A DNA stretch of 62,000 bases from positions 291,972-353,971 of the forward strand of contig CAJNDS010002149.1 of the NCBI GenBank assembly GCA_905221605.1. The letters run 5' to 3'. Origin of the DNA: Symbiodinium natans. Lineage: Eukaryota; Sar; Dinophyceae; Suessiales; Symbiodiniaceae. A program made the position numbers and the translations under genes. Position 1 is the stretch's first letter. The number at the start of each line of letters is the position of its first letter. Shown one piece after another: positions 1-11,805 of this stretch. The notes beneath the pieces were generated by a model. That model saw nothing but the letters and a program-made list of their open reading frames with translations, did no database searches and had not been told where the DNA came from.

Positions 1-129
1 AGTACAGGCTAAACAAACACACTGTTTGCTTGGGAGAAGGGCTATTTCTCTAAAACCAGGAACACCAACAAAAGCACAACATGTTCTGTGACTCTTGCAA
101 AGATGAACCAAGAAAACCCAAACCCAAAA

Positions 130-760
130 TACAGTTGAAAACAAAAAGCACACACACACACGTATAGATATATATATATATATACATATATATATATTAT
201 GCATACTATATATATATATAATATCAATATAGTACAATATAATGTAATGTAATTTAATTTAAAATAATATATGTATAAATGTATATATAATATTGCAATA
301 TATGTATGACATATAATATATAGTATATAATATATAATGTATAATATATAATATATAATATATAATATATAATATATATATATCTAATATATATATATAT
401 ATAATATATAATATATAATATATATATAATATAATATAATATATAATATATAAAATATAATATATAAAATATATATATAATATAATGTATATATACAAAT
501 ATACAATACAAATATCAAATATAATATAAATTGAAATATATAATATATTTTAATATATTAATAAATATATAATATATATATATAATATATAATATATATA
601 TATAATATATAATATTCAATATTTAATGTATAATATATAAAATATAATATAATAATATATAATATTTCATATATAATATATAATATAATATATATATATA
701 TATATTATAATATCCATAATATAATAATATATATATATATGTAATTACAATATACTTATA
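130..760. repeat. AT-rich low-complexity tract
   Basis: Almost pure A/T made of irregular ATATAAT-type units, with a short CA run at about 151-161. Every reading frame through it is a low-complexity Ile/Tyr string, so I do not call genes here. It contrasts sharply with the GC-rich rest of the window. It could be a spacer or a decayed microsatellite. Confidence 0.85.
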
Positions 761-887
761 TACACTGAGACTTGGAAGTAGGGAACCATTACCCCTGACG
801 TGGATATATGGGTTTGTGTTTTTACTTTTGGGTTTGGTTCTTCTTTCGTTTTGATGCTTTTTGGTTTGGTTGTGTTTTGTTGCCTCT

Positions 888-1060
888 TTCCAAGAGTCTC
901 AGACTGCTGGTTCTTCTGGTTCTTTGGTTTCGTGTTTTTTGATGTATTCTTTCGAAGAGTCTCAGAAACATTTTGTTTTTGTTTTGCTTTCTGGTTGTTT
1001 GGTCTGAGCTTTTGGTGTCCTCTTTCCAAGAGTCTCAAAAACATGTTGCTTTTTGTTTTG
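888..1060. repeat. Three diverged ~65-bp tandem units
   Basis: The string CAAGAGTCTCA, or CGAAGAGTCTCAGAAACA with one change, recurs at about 892, 953 and 1027. Each copy is followed by a G/T-rich stretch rich in TTTTG. The surrounding 760-1140 sequence is G/T-rich on the plus strand and I see no gene in it. Confidence 0.6.
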
Positions 1061-1421
1061 GTTTTCTGGGTTTGGGGGCTTTTGGCTTGGGTTTTGTGGT
1101 TTGTCTGATTTGGGCGATTTTGTGGTTCTGGAAACCTGCAAACGTAGATCTTGGGGGGGGCCAGCATGCATCTGTGTTGAACTGCTCCCTCGCGAAAGTG
1201 CCCAGTGGTGAAATCTCCGAGAGCTCGCCGGGCCCCGCGGCTTCTGTGCGACTTCGGCTCGAAGACTCGCGATGGTCGCCTGCTGCTGAGAGACCTGAAA
1301 AGTCCACTTCTTGCGGGGGTGTTGAGAGGTGGTTTACAAGGAGCCTGCCCTCAGCTTGGCTCGGATCCCGGCCTGTGCTGACAGCTCGGCAATTTGCTTG
1401 GCCTGACAGGCAGGTGAAAGA

Positions 1422-1585
1422 GGGTGCAAGAGGGTGCAAAAAAGGGTGCAAAAAAGGGGTGCAAAAGAGGGTGCAAAAAAGGGGTGCAAAAAAGGTGCAA
1501 AAAAGGGTGCAAAAAAGGGTGCAAAAAAGGGTGCAAAAAAGGGTGCAAAAAAGGGTGCAAAAGGGTGCAAAAGGGTGCAAGAAGC
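1422..1585. repeat. Tandem repeat, GGGTGCAAAAAA type
   Basis: About a dozen units of GGGTGCAAAA(AA) in a row, with length variation in the A run and the G run. Long ORFs on both strands cross it (Gly-Ala-Lys-Lys, Cys-Lys-Lys or Ala-Pro-Phe-Phe repeats), but they are produced by the repeat itself. Confidence 0.9.
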
Positions 1586-4360
1586 TCCGACCGCAAGCTT
1601 CTATCAAGATTTCAAGAGTCAGCGAATCGAGGCTCTTGAATTGCAGAAAAAGGTGGGAGAAGGTCGTCATCATGTCGTAATCAACAACGAAACCTTCAGC
1701 AAAGAAGGGCATCGGGCTGAAGCGTTGCCCATTGAGCTCGAGTTGTACCCCTAAAACAAACCTTCCGGACTTTGTGAAAGCAGAGAAAGGGCACGGCCTT
1801 GGCTGAGGCGTCACGGGCATTGCTCTGAACCTCACAGCACGAGGACAGAAACCTGAACTTCAAGGGCCTGTGACTTTTCATCCCCTTTAGGATTTGGAAC
1901 GCCAGGCTTGATGCCACGCCGACACAAGGGCCTCCTGGCTCAGGGCCGTCTTCTCCTGCGTCAGCTGCGCGACCTCGTCCTTTAGCCGCTTCCTGGGATT
2001 CGTGGGTGCTGGTGTTGAGGCCTCTGAAGGCCTCTGAAGGCCTCTGAAGGATCTGGGACCTGAGGCAACTCGGGGGCTCGTGGCAATTTTCAGCCTGAGC
2101 GGCAGCGCCTCCTTCTTTTTCTTGTCCTTCTCCTTGTCCTGAGCCCACCCCCCCCTCCCCCAATGTCAAAATGGATGCGGGGCTCTGAGGTCCCGGCACC
2201 CTTCAAAGCACGGCCTTGCCTCGGCAAGAGCTCAAAGGGCTCTCTCTCAGGGCTGAAGACCCCTAGTAGGCTCCGTTGCGTGTTTCTTGTTGGGATTAGG
2301 GCTCTCTCTTTCTGGGCTCGGAATTCCTGAAGTCCTTGAGCCCAAAGCCCCTTAACGCGAAGAAATGCATGTTCCCTATATCTACAGTAGGTTCTGCCAA
2401 ATCACGATCCATAAAATCTTCAACACTAAGCCTGGATGCCCTCATTAGCCAAATCCAAGGTACCGGAGTTCGCCAACAGCCGAGCCCACAAGAAGCCTCC
2501 GTGATGGTCGATTGCCGGTGTTGTCTTAGGAGTTCGGGTTCAAGGGCTTCGCTCGTCGGTTTCGACAAGGGGTTCGCACTTGAGTGCGTGTAGCTGCAGC
2601 GTGGCAGCTTTGGAGTGCTCAGGGTGTATGGCTTAGGCTTAGGCTGGAGGACGCAGGGCTTGACGGCTGGCTCGAAATTTTTGGCCTGGACAGCTTGAGA
2701 ACCCTAAATTGGAAAACCACCTCACACTGGTGCCAACACTTGGTACTGCGGTGGTGTTCCGCATCTCCAGAAACCTGCACGATTGTTGGTTGGAAGCAGC
2801 ACGTGGAGAAGTGGAGGCGGCAACTCCAAGAGATGCGCAGACAGGCTAGTCGCAACAGGATATATTTGCAAACATGTGTTTTTTTCATACACATTGTCGT
2901 ATCCACAAGAAAACCAACAGTCTGAACGATTCCATTGGGATATGAACATTGATTGGCAAAGCATACCCCCGACGATCTACTATGGTGCAACCAGATACTT
3001 ACCCATACTGCTTGTTCCTTCTTGCAATCGAAGGGCCAGAAGAAGAAGCAGCGTCGGATCACAGCAACCATGGCCACAGGTGCGCACCGCAGCTTAATAT
3101 AGGTTGGCTTGCTTGTCATGCAGGAAGGCACTTGTCGGTCACGGTTCGACACGAGGCTTGGTGCAGCGCAGGCTATCAGTGAGTAGCGAACAAGGTTGGT
3201 TCTTCAGGGGTCCCTCTGGGTTAAACGCTAAACCTTAATATTATAAATTATGTCATACATGGTATAAAAATGAAAGGTAGAGATATATATATATATATAT
3301 CATCTAATGGAAGTAAGACATGAAAATCTGTGTGTGTATATATATTTATTTATTTAACATAATCAACGCATGGGACACCCTTGGCACCTCAAAACTTCAG
3401 GATTTACGGCTTAGGGTCAAACCCCCTGTTCCTGTGGCCGAAAGCCGAGCTGACCCCCACCTCTCCTCAGCGCCAAGGCCAAACCCTAAGACTCCTTGAG
3501 CCGCAAGCTACGCAAGCGGCACCAGAAAAGCAGAAGATGAAAAAAAAACAAAAAGTCGAAAGAACAGAAACGACCACAACTCTGTCCCCCCCTCCCCCAC
3601 CCCCGCGCCTCCCCAGCACAAAAGGCCAGGGCTGAGGCTTTGGAGACTTCGGCGACCTGAAGATGCAAAAGAAATTGTGTTTCCTCAATCGCGTTGCCAT
3701 CTGGCTCAAGGAGGGCCGAACCCGAAACCTTGCTGCAACTTCACCAAGTGACCAAAGTGACCAAGTGCCAGGCTCCGAGGCTATCTTCAGGCAGGTGATG
3801 CCCAAATGACAGAACCTCTCTGTGACTTTCTCTGTGCTTCTTGCTTCTCGGGTTCCGTTTTATACCCTAGGGGTGTGTCGAGGCCTGTAAGCTACTTTTC
3901 GAGTTGGATCGATGCCCGAAGTGTAAAAAAAGGCTTCTGGTCGGAGGGGAGTAAGTACTCCAATTTTCAATCCACGGCGAAACAAGGCTGTTGCTGGACC
4001 ACTGGACGACCAAGATGACTGGTCGAATGTGTTGCTCTACGCAAACACATCTACGGCGGTATCACTGGCTACCCACTACAGAGAGAGTCGCACTGCTGGT
4101 CCTGCGGCCGCCAGTGCTGTGGCAGCTCGTCCCATCCCAAAACCAAGACGTTCTCTTCACATTGCTCTACCCACAGGAGAACAAAATGCAAGGCACGCTT
4201 CATCAGGGCGTTGCTGGGCCTCTTTGTGGCAAGAACGCTGCTCCGTGTCCGGAATCTGCTGTGCCCCATGTTGCACCCCTTCTCGCACGCTTGTACCGCA
4301 ATCTGACCAGGTAGCACGTTTTGGCTTTGCTATGCTTTGCTATGCTTTGCTATGCTTTGC
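1586..4360. other. Intergenic, no supported gene
   Basis: Only short overlapping frames are open and none shows a recognisable domain. Small repeats are present: GGCCTCTGAA three times at about 2028-2048, an AT-rich patch at about 3230-3360, and GCTTTGCTAT units at about 4323-4360. Telomere-like words are scattered through it. Confidence 0.6.
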
Positions 4361-5731
4361 TCAAGTCTGCCACTCTCGCCACTCGGACATGTTGATGAGC
4401 AGCCGCGGATCGAAGGCCTGCAAACTTGCATAGGAGGCCAGGACCTTTTGCCAGTAGCAAGCGGCTGCAGTTCTTGACAGGTGCTCTCGCGCGTAGGCCT
4501 GTCCAGCCTTTGCGATTGCCTGCGCATCAGCATCATGCTCGAGCAGCCACTGCAAAGTATCTGTGAGGTTTTGCGTGCTGCATCGATCTCGCGAGATCGG
4601 CACAAAGTGGACCCAAGGTGTGAGATCTTTGTAGAAGAACTCCTCGTACACTGAATCCTGCTTCAGAACCACAGAGCCCATGAAGAGCAGCTTGAGCAGG
4701 CGGTTGCTGGCAGCAGTTCCGTCCAGATGCAGCAGGAACTTGTGTTGCGCATGCTCAGGCAAGGATACCGGCTTCACGTAAACCTGATTTGGATGTTGAT
4801 CTTTGACAAAGTTGGGAGCTCCTGTTAGCGCCACATCTAGAAGATCCTGCAGGGCAGATTTGGACAGCTCGGCATACCATCGCCGATACGAGAAGGACAT
4901 GGACATGTCGTGGGGGGCGACGCAAGGCTCCTGTGGCCTGCTCGACAAGTGCTCAGTGAAGCTGTTCGAAGAGGCCCAATCATGGCCACGAAAGAATGCC
5001 CTCGGCTGACGCGTCTTCCATGGATACTTTTCCTCCATCTGTTGTTGCCATCCGGCAGACTCCCAAAGGCCAAAATTCTGATCGATGTGACCCGAGGAAA
5101 CTCCACCAGACTCTTCGTACCACGTTTGTCCCGGAACTGGGATGTCCCAGTGAGCTCTCGTAGTGAGTGCGGACAAGAGCGGCAATGGACTGGATCTTGC
5201 TCTTTCGAGATGTGCCTCATCATGGACGGACAGGACAAACAAAACATCCGGAGGCTTCTGTCTTTGAAGCCGTAGAGACTGCTCAATGAGACGAAGGGTG
5301 GACCTTAACCAACCTCGAATCTGACTTCCCGTTCTTCGAAGGAGTATGTGGCCATCGATGATGGCCACTTCTGCAAAGTAGAACTGCCAGCCGTAGATTT
5401 GCTGGACAGATGCTGCCAGTTGGGTGACATTCTCAAAAGTGATGGGGCCATGCCTTGCCAGCGGTAGGAAGGCGCTCCAGATAGCGCCCTGGCTCCATGG
5501 GCTCGTTGGGCAAAGCGGACTGGACCCAAAGAAGTCTTCCAGGCCCATGGCTATGGCTGCGGCGCATCTGGGGCCACATCCACGAAAGCTGCGGACCGCA
5601 CTATCCACGGCACCAGCAAGAACCCGTCCCCTTCTGAGCCGGCGGCCCACTCCATGTGAGCGGGATAGGAAAGGTCGTGCCTGCACGCCAACGAGGAGGG
5701 GCCAAGGGAAAAGATAGGGAGTGCGTAGCAT
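4361..5731 (-). CDS. GT90 (CAP10/POGLUT-like) glycosyltransferase
   Basis: 456 residues, ATG start, uninterrupted. The C-terminal half carries the hallmarks of glycosyltransferase family 90 (CAP10, POGLUT/KDELC-type O-glucosyl- or xylosyltransferases): AFFRGH at 245-250, KFLLHLDG at 331-338, the following AASNRL at 340-345, SVVLKQDS at 353-360, an acidic EEFFY at 363-367, PWVHFVPI at 372-379 and a closing helix with AQAIAKAGQAYAREHL. The first ~60 residues are Arg-rich and hydrophobic. They could be a leader or simply untranslated sequence, because the next in-frame Met is at 62. Family members act in the secretory pathway on serine/threonine sites or glycans; the donor and acceptor cannot be told here. 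It is intronless and isolated, so it may be a retrocopy. There is no poly-A tail or leader relic nearby. Confidence 0.85.
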   Translation of the reverse strand: MLRTPYLFPWPLLVGVQARPFLSRSHGVGRRLRRGRVLAGAVDSAVRSFRGCGPRCAAAIAMGLEDFFGSSPLCPTSPWSQGAIWSAFLPLARHGPITFENVTQLAASVQQIYGWQFYFAEVAIIDGHILLRRTGSQIRGWLRSTLRLIEQSLRLQRQKPPDVLFVLSVHDEAHLERARSSPLPLLSALTTRAHWDIPVPGQTWYEESGGVSSGHIDQNFGLWESAGWQQQMEEKYPWKTRQPRAFFRGHDWASSNSFTEHLSSRPQEPCVAPHDMSMSFSYRRWYAELSKSALQDLLDVALTGAPNFVKDQHPNQVYVKPVSLPEHAQHKFLLHLDGTAASNRLLKLLFMGSVVLKQDSVYEEFFYKDLTPWVHFVPISRDRCSTQNLTDTLQWLLEHDADAQAIAKAGQAYAREHLSRTAAACYWQKVLASYASLQAFDPRLLINMSEWREWQT

Positions 5732-7079
5732 GGCCAGTATGGCGGATTAATATGCATGTCTTAATCATGTGAAAAAAAACAAGCAAATGATGCAAATAAA
5801 CATCACATCTCATTTAAACCTTAAGACAACTCAGCTTCAGAAAACGAAAACATCGGGGCGAAGAAGAGCCAGGGGAGGCGGGGGGACAAGCAGCTGGGGA
5901 GTTGCGCCTCCGGGTGCTGGCCATGCGGATGCCGACTCGGCGAGGCCCGGAGAAGGGAAGGTCCTGGAGTGCCTTCCACGAGGATTTCAAATCTTTTATT
6001 CGTTTTCTCAACAGTTCTTATGGGGAGGGGGGGGGGAGGTATTTTAGGTGTTTTAGGGGTTCAGGGGACCTCTGCCTTGACTCTCTCTCTCTCTCTCTTC
6101 TTCTTCTTCTTCTTCTTCTTCTTCTTCTTCTTCGTCTACCCAGCGAAGAGGCCCCCCCAAGGAGGACCCCGGCCGCTCTGGCCCGCTGCTCTGTCCACAG
6201 GTGAAAGACGGGTTACCATTCATTGATGGCCCCTAGCGACTCAGTAACACCGGGCGAAACGGAGACTACAACGGCCCCCCTCACTTTCTGTCTCTCTCTC
6301 TCTCTCTCTCTCACTCTCTCCATCTCTCTCTCTCGCTCCCTCTCGCTCATTTGGGGAATCTCCCGTCAACATCCGAGAACCGCATTCGGGGCTGTCGGCC
6401 CAAGTGAAGTGAGAGCCATCCGAAGCCTTTCTAGGAATGCGCCCAAGTACTTTAGATGGCCTCTGAAAAATTCAGGAGATCATCTTCTGCAGTTTCATGG
6501 TGTTGCGGAGAAGCCCCCCGAAAAAGTAACAGAAAGATCAATCTCTTAGGAACACCGCAACGTATAAGCCTATCCATGTGACTTAACAAGAAAGGGGCCT
6601 CGGGGATGAGCCACACCTCTTTGTTCCGCCGCCGCAGCGACGAGCCCTCAAGGCCGGGGCAGGCACCGAACCTCCGCGCTTCGCACTTCGTGGAACTTCG
6701 TGGAACTTCGTGGAACTTCGGGGGGCTGCAAGCCCGGGCTCTTACATTCCACACACAGAAACACGGGAGGCTAAGCAGCGTGCGCGTTAAGGAAGGCGCG
6801 CTTCACGGCTAAGGCCTGGAAGGCCCCAACCCGCAAAGTCCGCAAAGGCACCAGCCGGCCAACCCCAGCAGACAAAGCCGATACCCTTTGACACTGACAC
6901 TTGCACGGAAGCCGAAAAAAATTTCACGAGGCCTCGCGGATGCTAAGAGGCTCGAGAACCTTGCTGTCGCCAGGCGCGGCCTCCGCTTCTCTCCCACAGC
7001 GCGCTGACGGGCGCTACTCTTTTGAGTGCTGCCTCGGAGGACTGCGGCGCGGTCTTGCGGAAGCGCGCCACGAAGAAGC
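5732..7079. other. Intergenic with simple repeats
   Basis: No convincing gene. It holds a (TTC)n tract at about 6098-6132, a (TC)n-rich stretch at about 6285-6350 and three to four copies of TGGAACTTCG at about 6690-6721. Small Arg/Pro-rich frames here look like chance openings in GC-rich DNA. Confidence 0.6.
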
Positions 7080-7088
7080 CCTGGAGCA

Positions 7089-7198
7089 CTTGCGGAAGCC
7101 GTTGCGGAAGCCGTTGCGGAAGCACTTGCGGAAGCACTTGCGGAAGCACTTGCGGAAGCACTTGCGGAAGCACTTGCGGAAGCACTTGCGGAAGCACT
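7089..7198. repeat. 12-bp tandem repeat CTTGCGGAAGCA
   Basis: About nine head-to-tail copies. The first three have CC or GT variants (CTTGCGGAAGCC, GTTGCGGAAGCC) and the later ones are identical, so the array has probably grown at its right end. The period is a multiple of three, so three frames stay open through it as Leu-Ala-Glu-Ala-type repeats. Confidence 0.95.
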
Positions 7199-7211
7199 GC
7201 AAAACGCCCTA

Positions 7212-7570
7212 CTAGCTCCACTCCTTTGGCAACATGCGCAACGTCCTGATGATCCTCGGGAACCTTAGGCACCTTCTAAAGACCATATGCAACACACCTT
7301 TTAGGAAGTTGCCCACATCTGTCCACTGTCCTGGGTGTCTGAAAGCTGTGGCCAGCATCTCAGGCTCCCATCTACCGTCTGCATGGACTCGGTGCCTGGG
7401 CTGGAGCCGTCCATAAATGGAAAAAGCAAGGTCAAGGAGAATCCCATAGAATGCCCCCCCGCTCGTCCGCACAACCGCAAGGCTCTGCCTGCAAGGTCGT
7501 CCAGGGGCAGCCGCTCGATGGCTTCTGGGAAGGACTCTTCGAGAAAACGGCACCTGTAGCGCCGGCTTGG
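7212..7570 (-). pseudogene. Possible broken exon, unknown product
   Basis: Two adjoining minus-strand frames look protein-like for short stretches. One contains RRYRCRFLEESFPEAIERL. The other, after a shift near 7460, contains HRVHADGRWEPEMLATAFRH and ends in a stop at 7212. The join would need one frameshift or an unseen splice. No family is recognised. It is bounded on the left by the 12-mer array and on the right by the 10-mer array. It may be chance coding-like sequence. Confidence 0.25.
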
Positions 7571-7580
7571 AGTGTTGAGC

Positions 7581-7680
7581 TGACATGAGGTGACATGAGG
7601 TGACATGAGGTGACATGAGGTGACATGAGGTGACATGAGGTGACATGAGGTGACATGAGGTGACATGAGGTGACATGAAT
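7581..7680. repeat. 10-bp tandem repeat TGACATGAGG
   Basis: Nine perfect head-to-tail copies and a tenth ending in AAT. The perfect identity points to recent expansion. There are no spacers, so this is not a CRISPR-like array. Confidence 0.97.
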
Positions 7681-7864
7681 TGTGGGTGTCTTTTGGTAGG
7701 AATAGATCTCTCATGAGCACATGACTTCTCTCGGAAGCGGTGCTTCGAGCAAATCCTCTCCGAGTGGCGCACACTTCCTCATTCTCCTGGACGTTCAGGG
7801 TGCACGTACCTCCGTGCCACTGCAGCAAGCTGAGCTCCACACACATACATGCTCACAAGCATCG

Positions 7865-8035
7865 AGAAAAAAGAGAAAGAGGGAGAGAGAGAGAGAGAGC
7901 GAGAGAGAGATGGAGACGCCAAGAAAGAGAAAAAGAGCGAGAGAGAGGGCGATGTACCGAGAGAGAAAAAGCAAAAGAGAAAAAGCGAGAAAGATAGCAC
8001 AAAGAAGAAAGAAAGCCAGAAAGAACAAAGAGCAT
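7865..8035. repeat. Purine-rich GA tract
   Basis: Plus strand almost all A/G, with GAGAGA and GAAAGA words. Frames through it are Lys/Arg/Glu-rich or Leu/Ser/Phe-rich artefacts. The mirror-repeat, polypurine character could support triplex DNA, but I see no functional context. Confidence 0.8.
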
Positions 8036-8459
8036 CGACAGAGTGCGAGTAGACATATTCTATTTCTCAACGGGTGCTCTCGCTCTGAAGAAGCGCGAGC
8101 GTTCGCTTCTTTCACGATTTCTCTCTCAATCTTTCTTGCGCTCTAGCCCTCCTGGTACGGAATCTTCCAGATTCAAGTGGGCCCCGACATACCCAGCACT
8201 ATCCAGCAGCCCTAAGAACAAGCAGCAAGAAACTCAAGAAACTTCACCTTTCAACTGAGGCTCTGTAGACCAACACGCCACCGACGCGCAAGGCCTCGTC
8301 CACCCCATCAAGAATTAGCATCGCTCTTTCTTGAAGAGTCACGTTGGCATTGGGTCCACACCCCCTCGCCCCCGAAAATAAAAAAGACAAAACAGGAACT
8401 CAACTTAGCTCTCAGATCTTTCGGGGCGCCAGCTTTCGAAGCGGGGCTTTGGGAAACTG

Positions 8460-8936
8460 GGGCCTTATCTTTGGGTTTGGGGGTTTGGGGTTTGGAGCTT
8501 CGGGTTCCTGAGGTGCCTACAACCGTTCCGACTACATCTTGAATGTCATGCCATCTCCTGTCATGACCTTAGCATACATCTTGGATGCACCGATGAACAC
8601 AGGCGGCCAAAACAGATAATTCGACTTTGAATTGGTTTTGGCGGGGGTCAAAAGGGTGGCTAGGAGTGTTCTGGAGTAGATAGGGGGTTTCCAAAACGTG
8701 CGAAAGAAGAATACCCCAAAGTTAGACCCCCCCCCATCTTTACTCGGAACCCTGTTGGGAAGAACATCACTTGGGGAGGCGAAGGGAAGGGTTTGTTTTG
8801 GCACCTGGAAGGCCGAGGTGATCAACTGGCGCTGGAGTTTGGACCTCCACTCAAGAAAGTCTCAAAGGAGGTCCTGTTTGGGTTAGGGTTTGGGGTTTAG
8901 GATTTCGGGTTTAAGGTTGAGGGTTCAGGTCTCAGA
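8460..8936 (+). repeat. Degenerate TTTAGGG-like patches
   Basis: GGGTTT, GGGTTTGGGG and GGGTTAGGGTTT words cluster at about 8474-8512 and 8878-8936, with the G-rich strand on plus. They resemble decayed TTTAGGG-type telomere repeats. Between them is ordinary sequence without a supported gene. Confidence 0.55.
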
Positions 8937-10117
8937 AGTGCCAGGTGAAACGAAGCAAGCCAACAAATCCCCTGGCATGAACATCTACGCACATGATTGT
9001 TCCCAGCATGCAGGCGAGGGGCAGCTTGGCAATGTATGCCGGCGACTGATCTAAAGCCGCAGTGAGGTCTTCACCTCCGCGCTATCGTTGGCTGAGGTGG
9101 GCTAGGAGGGAAGGTGTGGGGCAGCTCTGTGTCACACCGCTGCCGGGTTGGTCTGTTCCTCCCTTCCGCAACTATCCTCTGCCTCTTCTGGTGAGCGACT
9201 CGCCAGAGCAAGGTGCATCAAGCAGAACCTTGCATTGCGGAGGCTCACAGACCCCCAAAACTGCAAAACCCTTCATAATGACATCGCATCCCTCAAACAG
9301 AACGCAAACACTCCAAGCCCGGCCGCTCCCCTGAATGCACCTGAGCCGCTGCATCAAAGGCCTCCGGCCAGGCCTTCCCACAGCTGCGACCATCCATCTG
9401 GGTCACGGCAGCCTCGCTAACCCTATCCGCATACCGGCGAGACTCTTAACGTCATACTATAATACGGATCAAGCATGCTGATGCTGCAGATGGGAAACCC
9501 ATGGCATCGAACCTGTCCGCAGAAGGTTCTCCACCAGGGCCTGCATGCTCCGCTTAGACAGGATGTCTGAGGGCACTTCATCACAAGAGTGGGGCAAGCT
9601 CTCATCCAGGTCACGCGTTTTCTGCGTCATGTCCACAACATCGCCGCGACTCACGGGAGGACACCCGCCACAGGAAAGACAAGAGGTTCTTGTGCCCTTA
9701 GAATGGGGAATCCTCCTGTGATGCCTCCATCACAAGGCCAAAGCCCTCTCTGCCTTGCAACGGTCGACGTTCGGCTCATTGGCCACCACGGCGCCACTGC
9801 TTGGAGCCAGCCAGGCGGCCAAGGCCTCTGCAGTGTTTCTGTGCTTTTTCAGTGAGAGGATCCAATATCAACCCCCAAAAAATATGCATTACATTTGCGA
9901 AAACACACGCGCTCTCCACTCGCTCTCCACTCGAGCTCCACTCGCGCTCCACTCGCGCTCCACTCCCGGGCATCTCTCGGCCGCGTACTGTGGTCTTGCC
10001 GCCCGGCGCCGCTGACAGGTCCAGGACACGGAAACTCGAAAAGCCAGGGGGCACGGTGTACGGAGAGTTTTGTTTGACACGCCAGTAGGATGCTACTTAA
10101 GCCGCCAGGCCAGTCAC
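8937..10117. other. Intergenic; CTCCACTCG repeat
   Basis: No recognised coding sequence. At about 9909-9965 CTCCACTCGCG-type units repeat five to six times. Palindromic CTCGAG and GCCGGC words lie nearby. Confidence 0.5.
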
Positions 10118-10552
10118 CTAGCCGGTGGCGTGGCCCCCACTGCGTCCCGCAGCGCGGAAACCGGCAGCAGCGACGACGCCTCGCAGAATTCTCACAGACT
10201 TGTGATCACTTTTGTCCTCTCGCTGGAAGTCGTAGTCGTAGAATGTACCTATAGCAGGGGCCTCCTGCACGTAGACCCGGCCCAGCAAGGCTGCCGCATC
10301 CTCAGCTTCAAGGGGACATAGCCACAATGGGCCACTGTATGCCGCGCAGTATGCAGCAGCACCAAAAAGCTCAGAGAGTCGGAGAGCCTTTGACCAGCTC
10401 ACGGCGCTTGGCGCGGAGGGTCGCACGGTGGAGCTAGCCTGATATCGAGTATTGAGGACATGTACATACATGTACTGTATGTTAGGACAGTAGTCATCGC
10501 GGAGCTCCCGCCTGCACCGTCGATCTCCTGCTCCCTTTCTTTGGCGCCTCAA
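10118..10552 (-). CDS. Possible exon, unknown protein
   Basis: A minus-strand frame of 144 codons. Its middle reads like real protein (SELFGAAAYCAAYSGPLWLC followed by an acidic segment and RVYVQEAPAIGTFYDYDFQR), while both ends become Arg/Gly-rich and probably leave the exon. No family is recognised. It could be part of the same split gene as the candidate exon at 10692-10996, but it lies downstream of that exon's stop codon, so they would have to be separate genes. Confidence 0.25.
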   Translation of the reverse strand: MRRQRKGAGDRRCRRELRDDYCPNIQYMYVHVLNTRYQASSTVRPSAPSAVSWSKALRLSELFGAAAYCAAYSGPLWLCPLEAEDAAALLGRVYVQEAPAIGTFYDYDFQREDKSDHKSVRILRGVVAAAGFRAAGRSGGHATG

Positions 10553-10691
10553 GCAACGCTATCTCACAGTGCATCATTGACATCATTGCGTATCATTGCA
10601 AATGACACTGCATTGCTTCTGCACTTGCTGCCGCGTATGAAGCTGGAAACGTGAACAACTGAACAACGTTCTGCCGCATCCCTTCGCCCCT

Positions 10692-10996
10692 TCATGCCAA
10701 CACCTTCTTCGCCGCAAGCTGCGCCCAGGCAGAGGGCAGCTCCTCCTTGCCAAGAAAAGCTTGGGGAAGCTCACAGAAAGGTCCGAAAAAGCCATAGGGC
10801 CTAATGGCATAGGCCTCCTTCTGATCAGACACGGAGAAGACACTGGGCTTCAAGGGCCTCGAAAAAGAACGCGCTCTTTCGTCTTTGCGCAAACCAACAA
10901 GGAGCACCTCTCCACAATTTTTCCCAGAGCACTCTGCTGCACTGTTGCACCCAAGGTGCTGTACCCAGTAACCGTCAGCGGCCCAGGGCACGGGGT
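10692..10996 (-). CDS. Possible terminal exon, unknown protein
   Basis: A minus-strand frame that begins right after a pyrimidine-rich acceptor (TTCTCTCTTTGCAG, plus-strand 10997-11010) and ends at a TGA. The translation is evenly composed and protein-like, for example PVPWAADGYWVQHLG, then DQKEAYAIRPYGFFGPF, ending QLAAKKVLA. I do not recognise the family. Upstream exons are not identified. The splice-site reading is inference from one acceptor motif. Confidence 0.35.
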
Positions 10997-11805
10997 CTGC
11001 AAAGAGAGAACTTCGCATGTCAGGGAGAGACGTGGAGCTGCGTGGAGCTGCGTTTACAAAGATCAGGTCAGGGTTGTGGCCTGCCAGCCGCCAGGTGTTC
11101 GCAGCACCAAGACAACGGACACCTCATTCTGCAAAAAGCCAGTGCTAGAATGTGAGAGGTCTACAAATTTTGCAATGCTTTGGGCTTGTCCCGAGATGGC
11201 TCTTTTTTACCCTCCTGAAAAAGCCCTGAAGAACCGCAGCTCCATCTGCCAAGAAGCTTCGCACGTCGCCACCCTTCAACGGATTCCTGACCCAGGAAAA
11301 GTAAAAACTACTCTAACTCGACTCGATATCTGAACACTGCGCCTTAAGGGAAGCTTCTCTCCACTTCCTCGTTCCACCACTCTCTCTGACTTTCTTCTGT
11401 CTCACTCTCTTCTGTCGCTCTCTTACTTTTGTCTCTCTCGGACTCTGTTCGGGCCGCGCGGCAGGCGCACGCAAGGCCGCAGGGGCCGTTGCGAGGCCTC
11501 CCGGAACGCCTCGCACCAAGAAGAAGAAGAAGAAGGTGGCAAGGAGAAGGCAAGGAGAAGGCGGCAAGAAGAAAGGGAGAAGCGATGAGCTGCTGGGGTT
11601 CCTTGAGGTTCCTCTTCAAGAACTTTCCAAGTCTTTCATGTCCGTTCATCTCCGTTCATCTCCTTTCACGTCCTTCGGACCTCTTGTCGGGTACAAAGAC
11701 GCCTGTGGGCTGCTTTGATTTGTGGTTTCAAACAGCGGCTCAGGAACATTCGCGCAGAGCCCGGGGTCAGTTTGGGCCCAAAGCCTTAAAGGAAGAAAGG
11801 CCTAC

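Noticed and set aside
254-511. Ile/Tyr-rich ORFs in the AT tract
   Set aside because: Low-complexity artefacts of ATATAAT repeats.
1035-1835. 266-codon frame with Cys-Thr-Leu-Phe repeats
   Set aside because: Created by the GGGTGCAAAAAA tandem repeat; flanks show no domain.
3692-3710. GCCATCTGGCTCAAG resembles the spliced leader
   Set aside because: Lacks one T, has another changed to C, has no ORF behind it and no element around it; too weak.
7581-7680. Possible CRISPR-like array
   Set aside because: Continuous 10-mers with no spacers, in a eukaryotic context.
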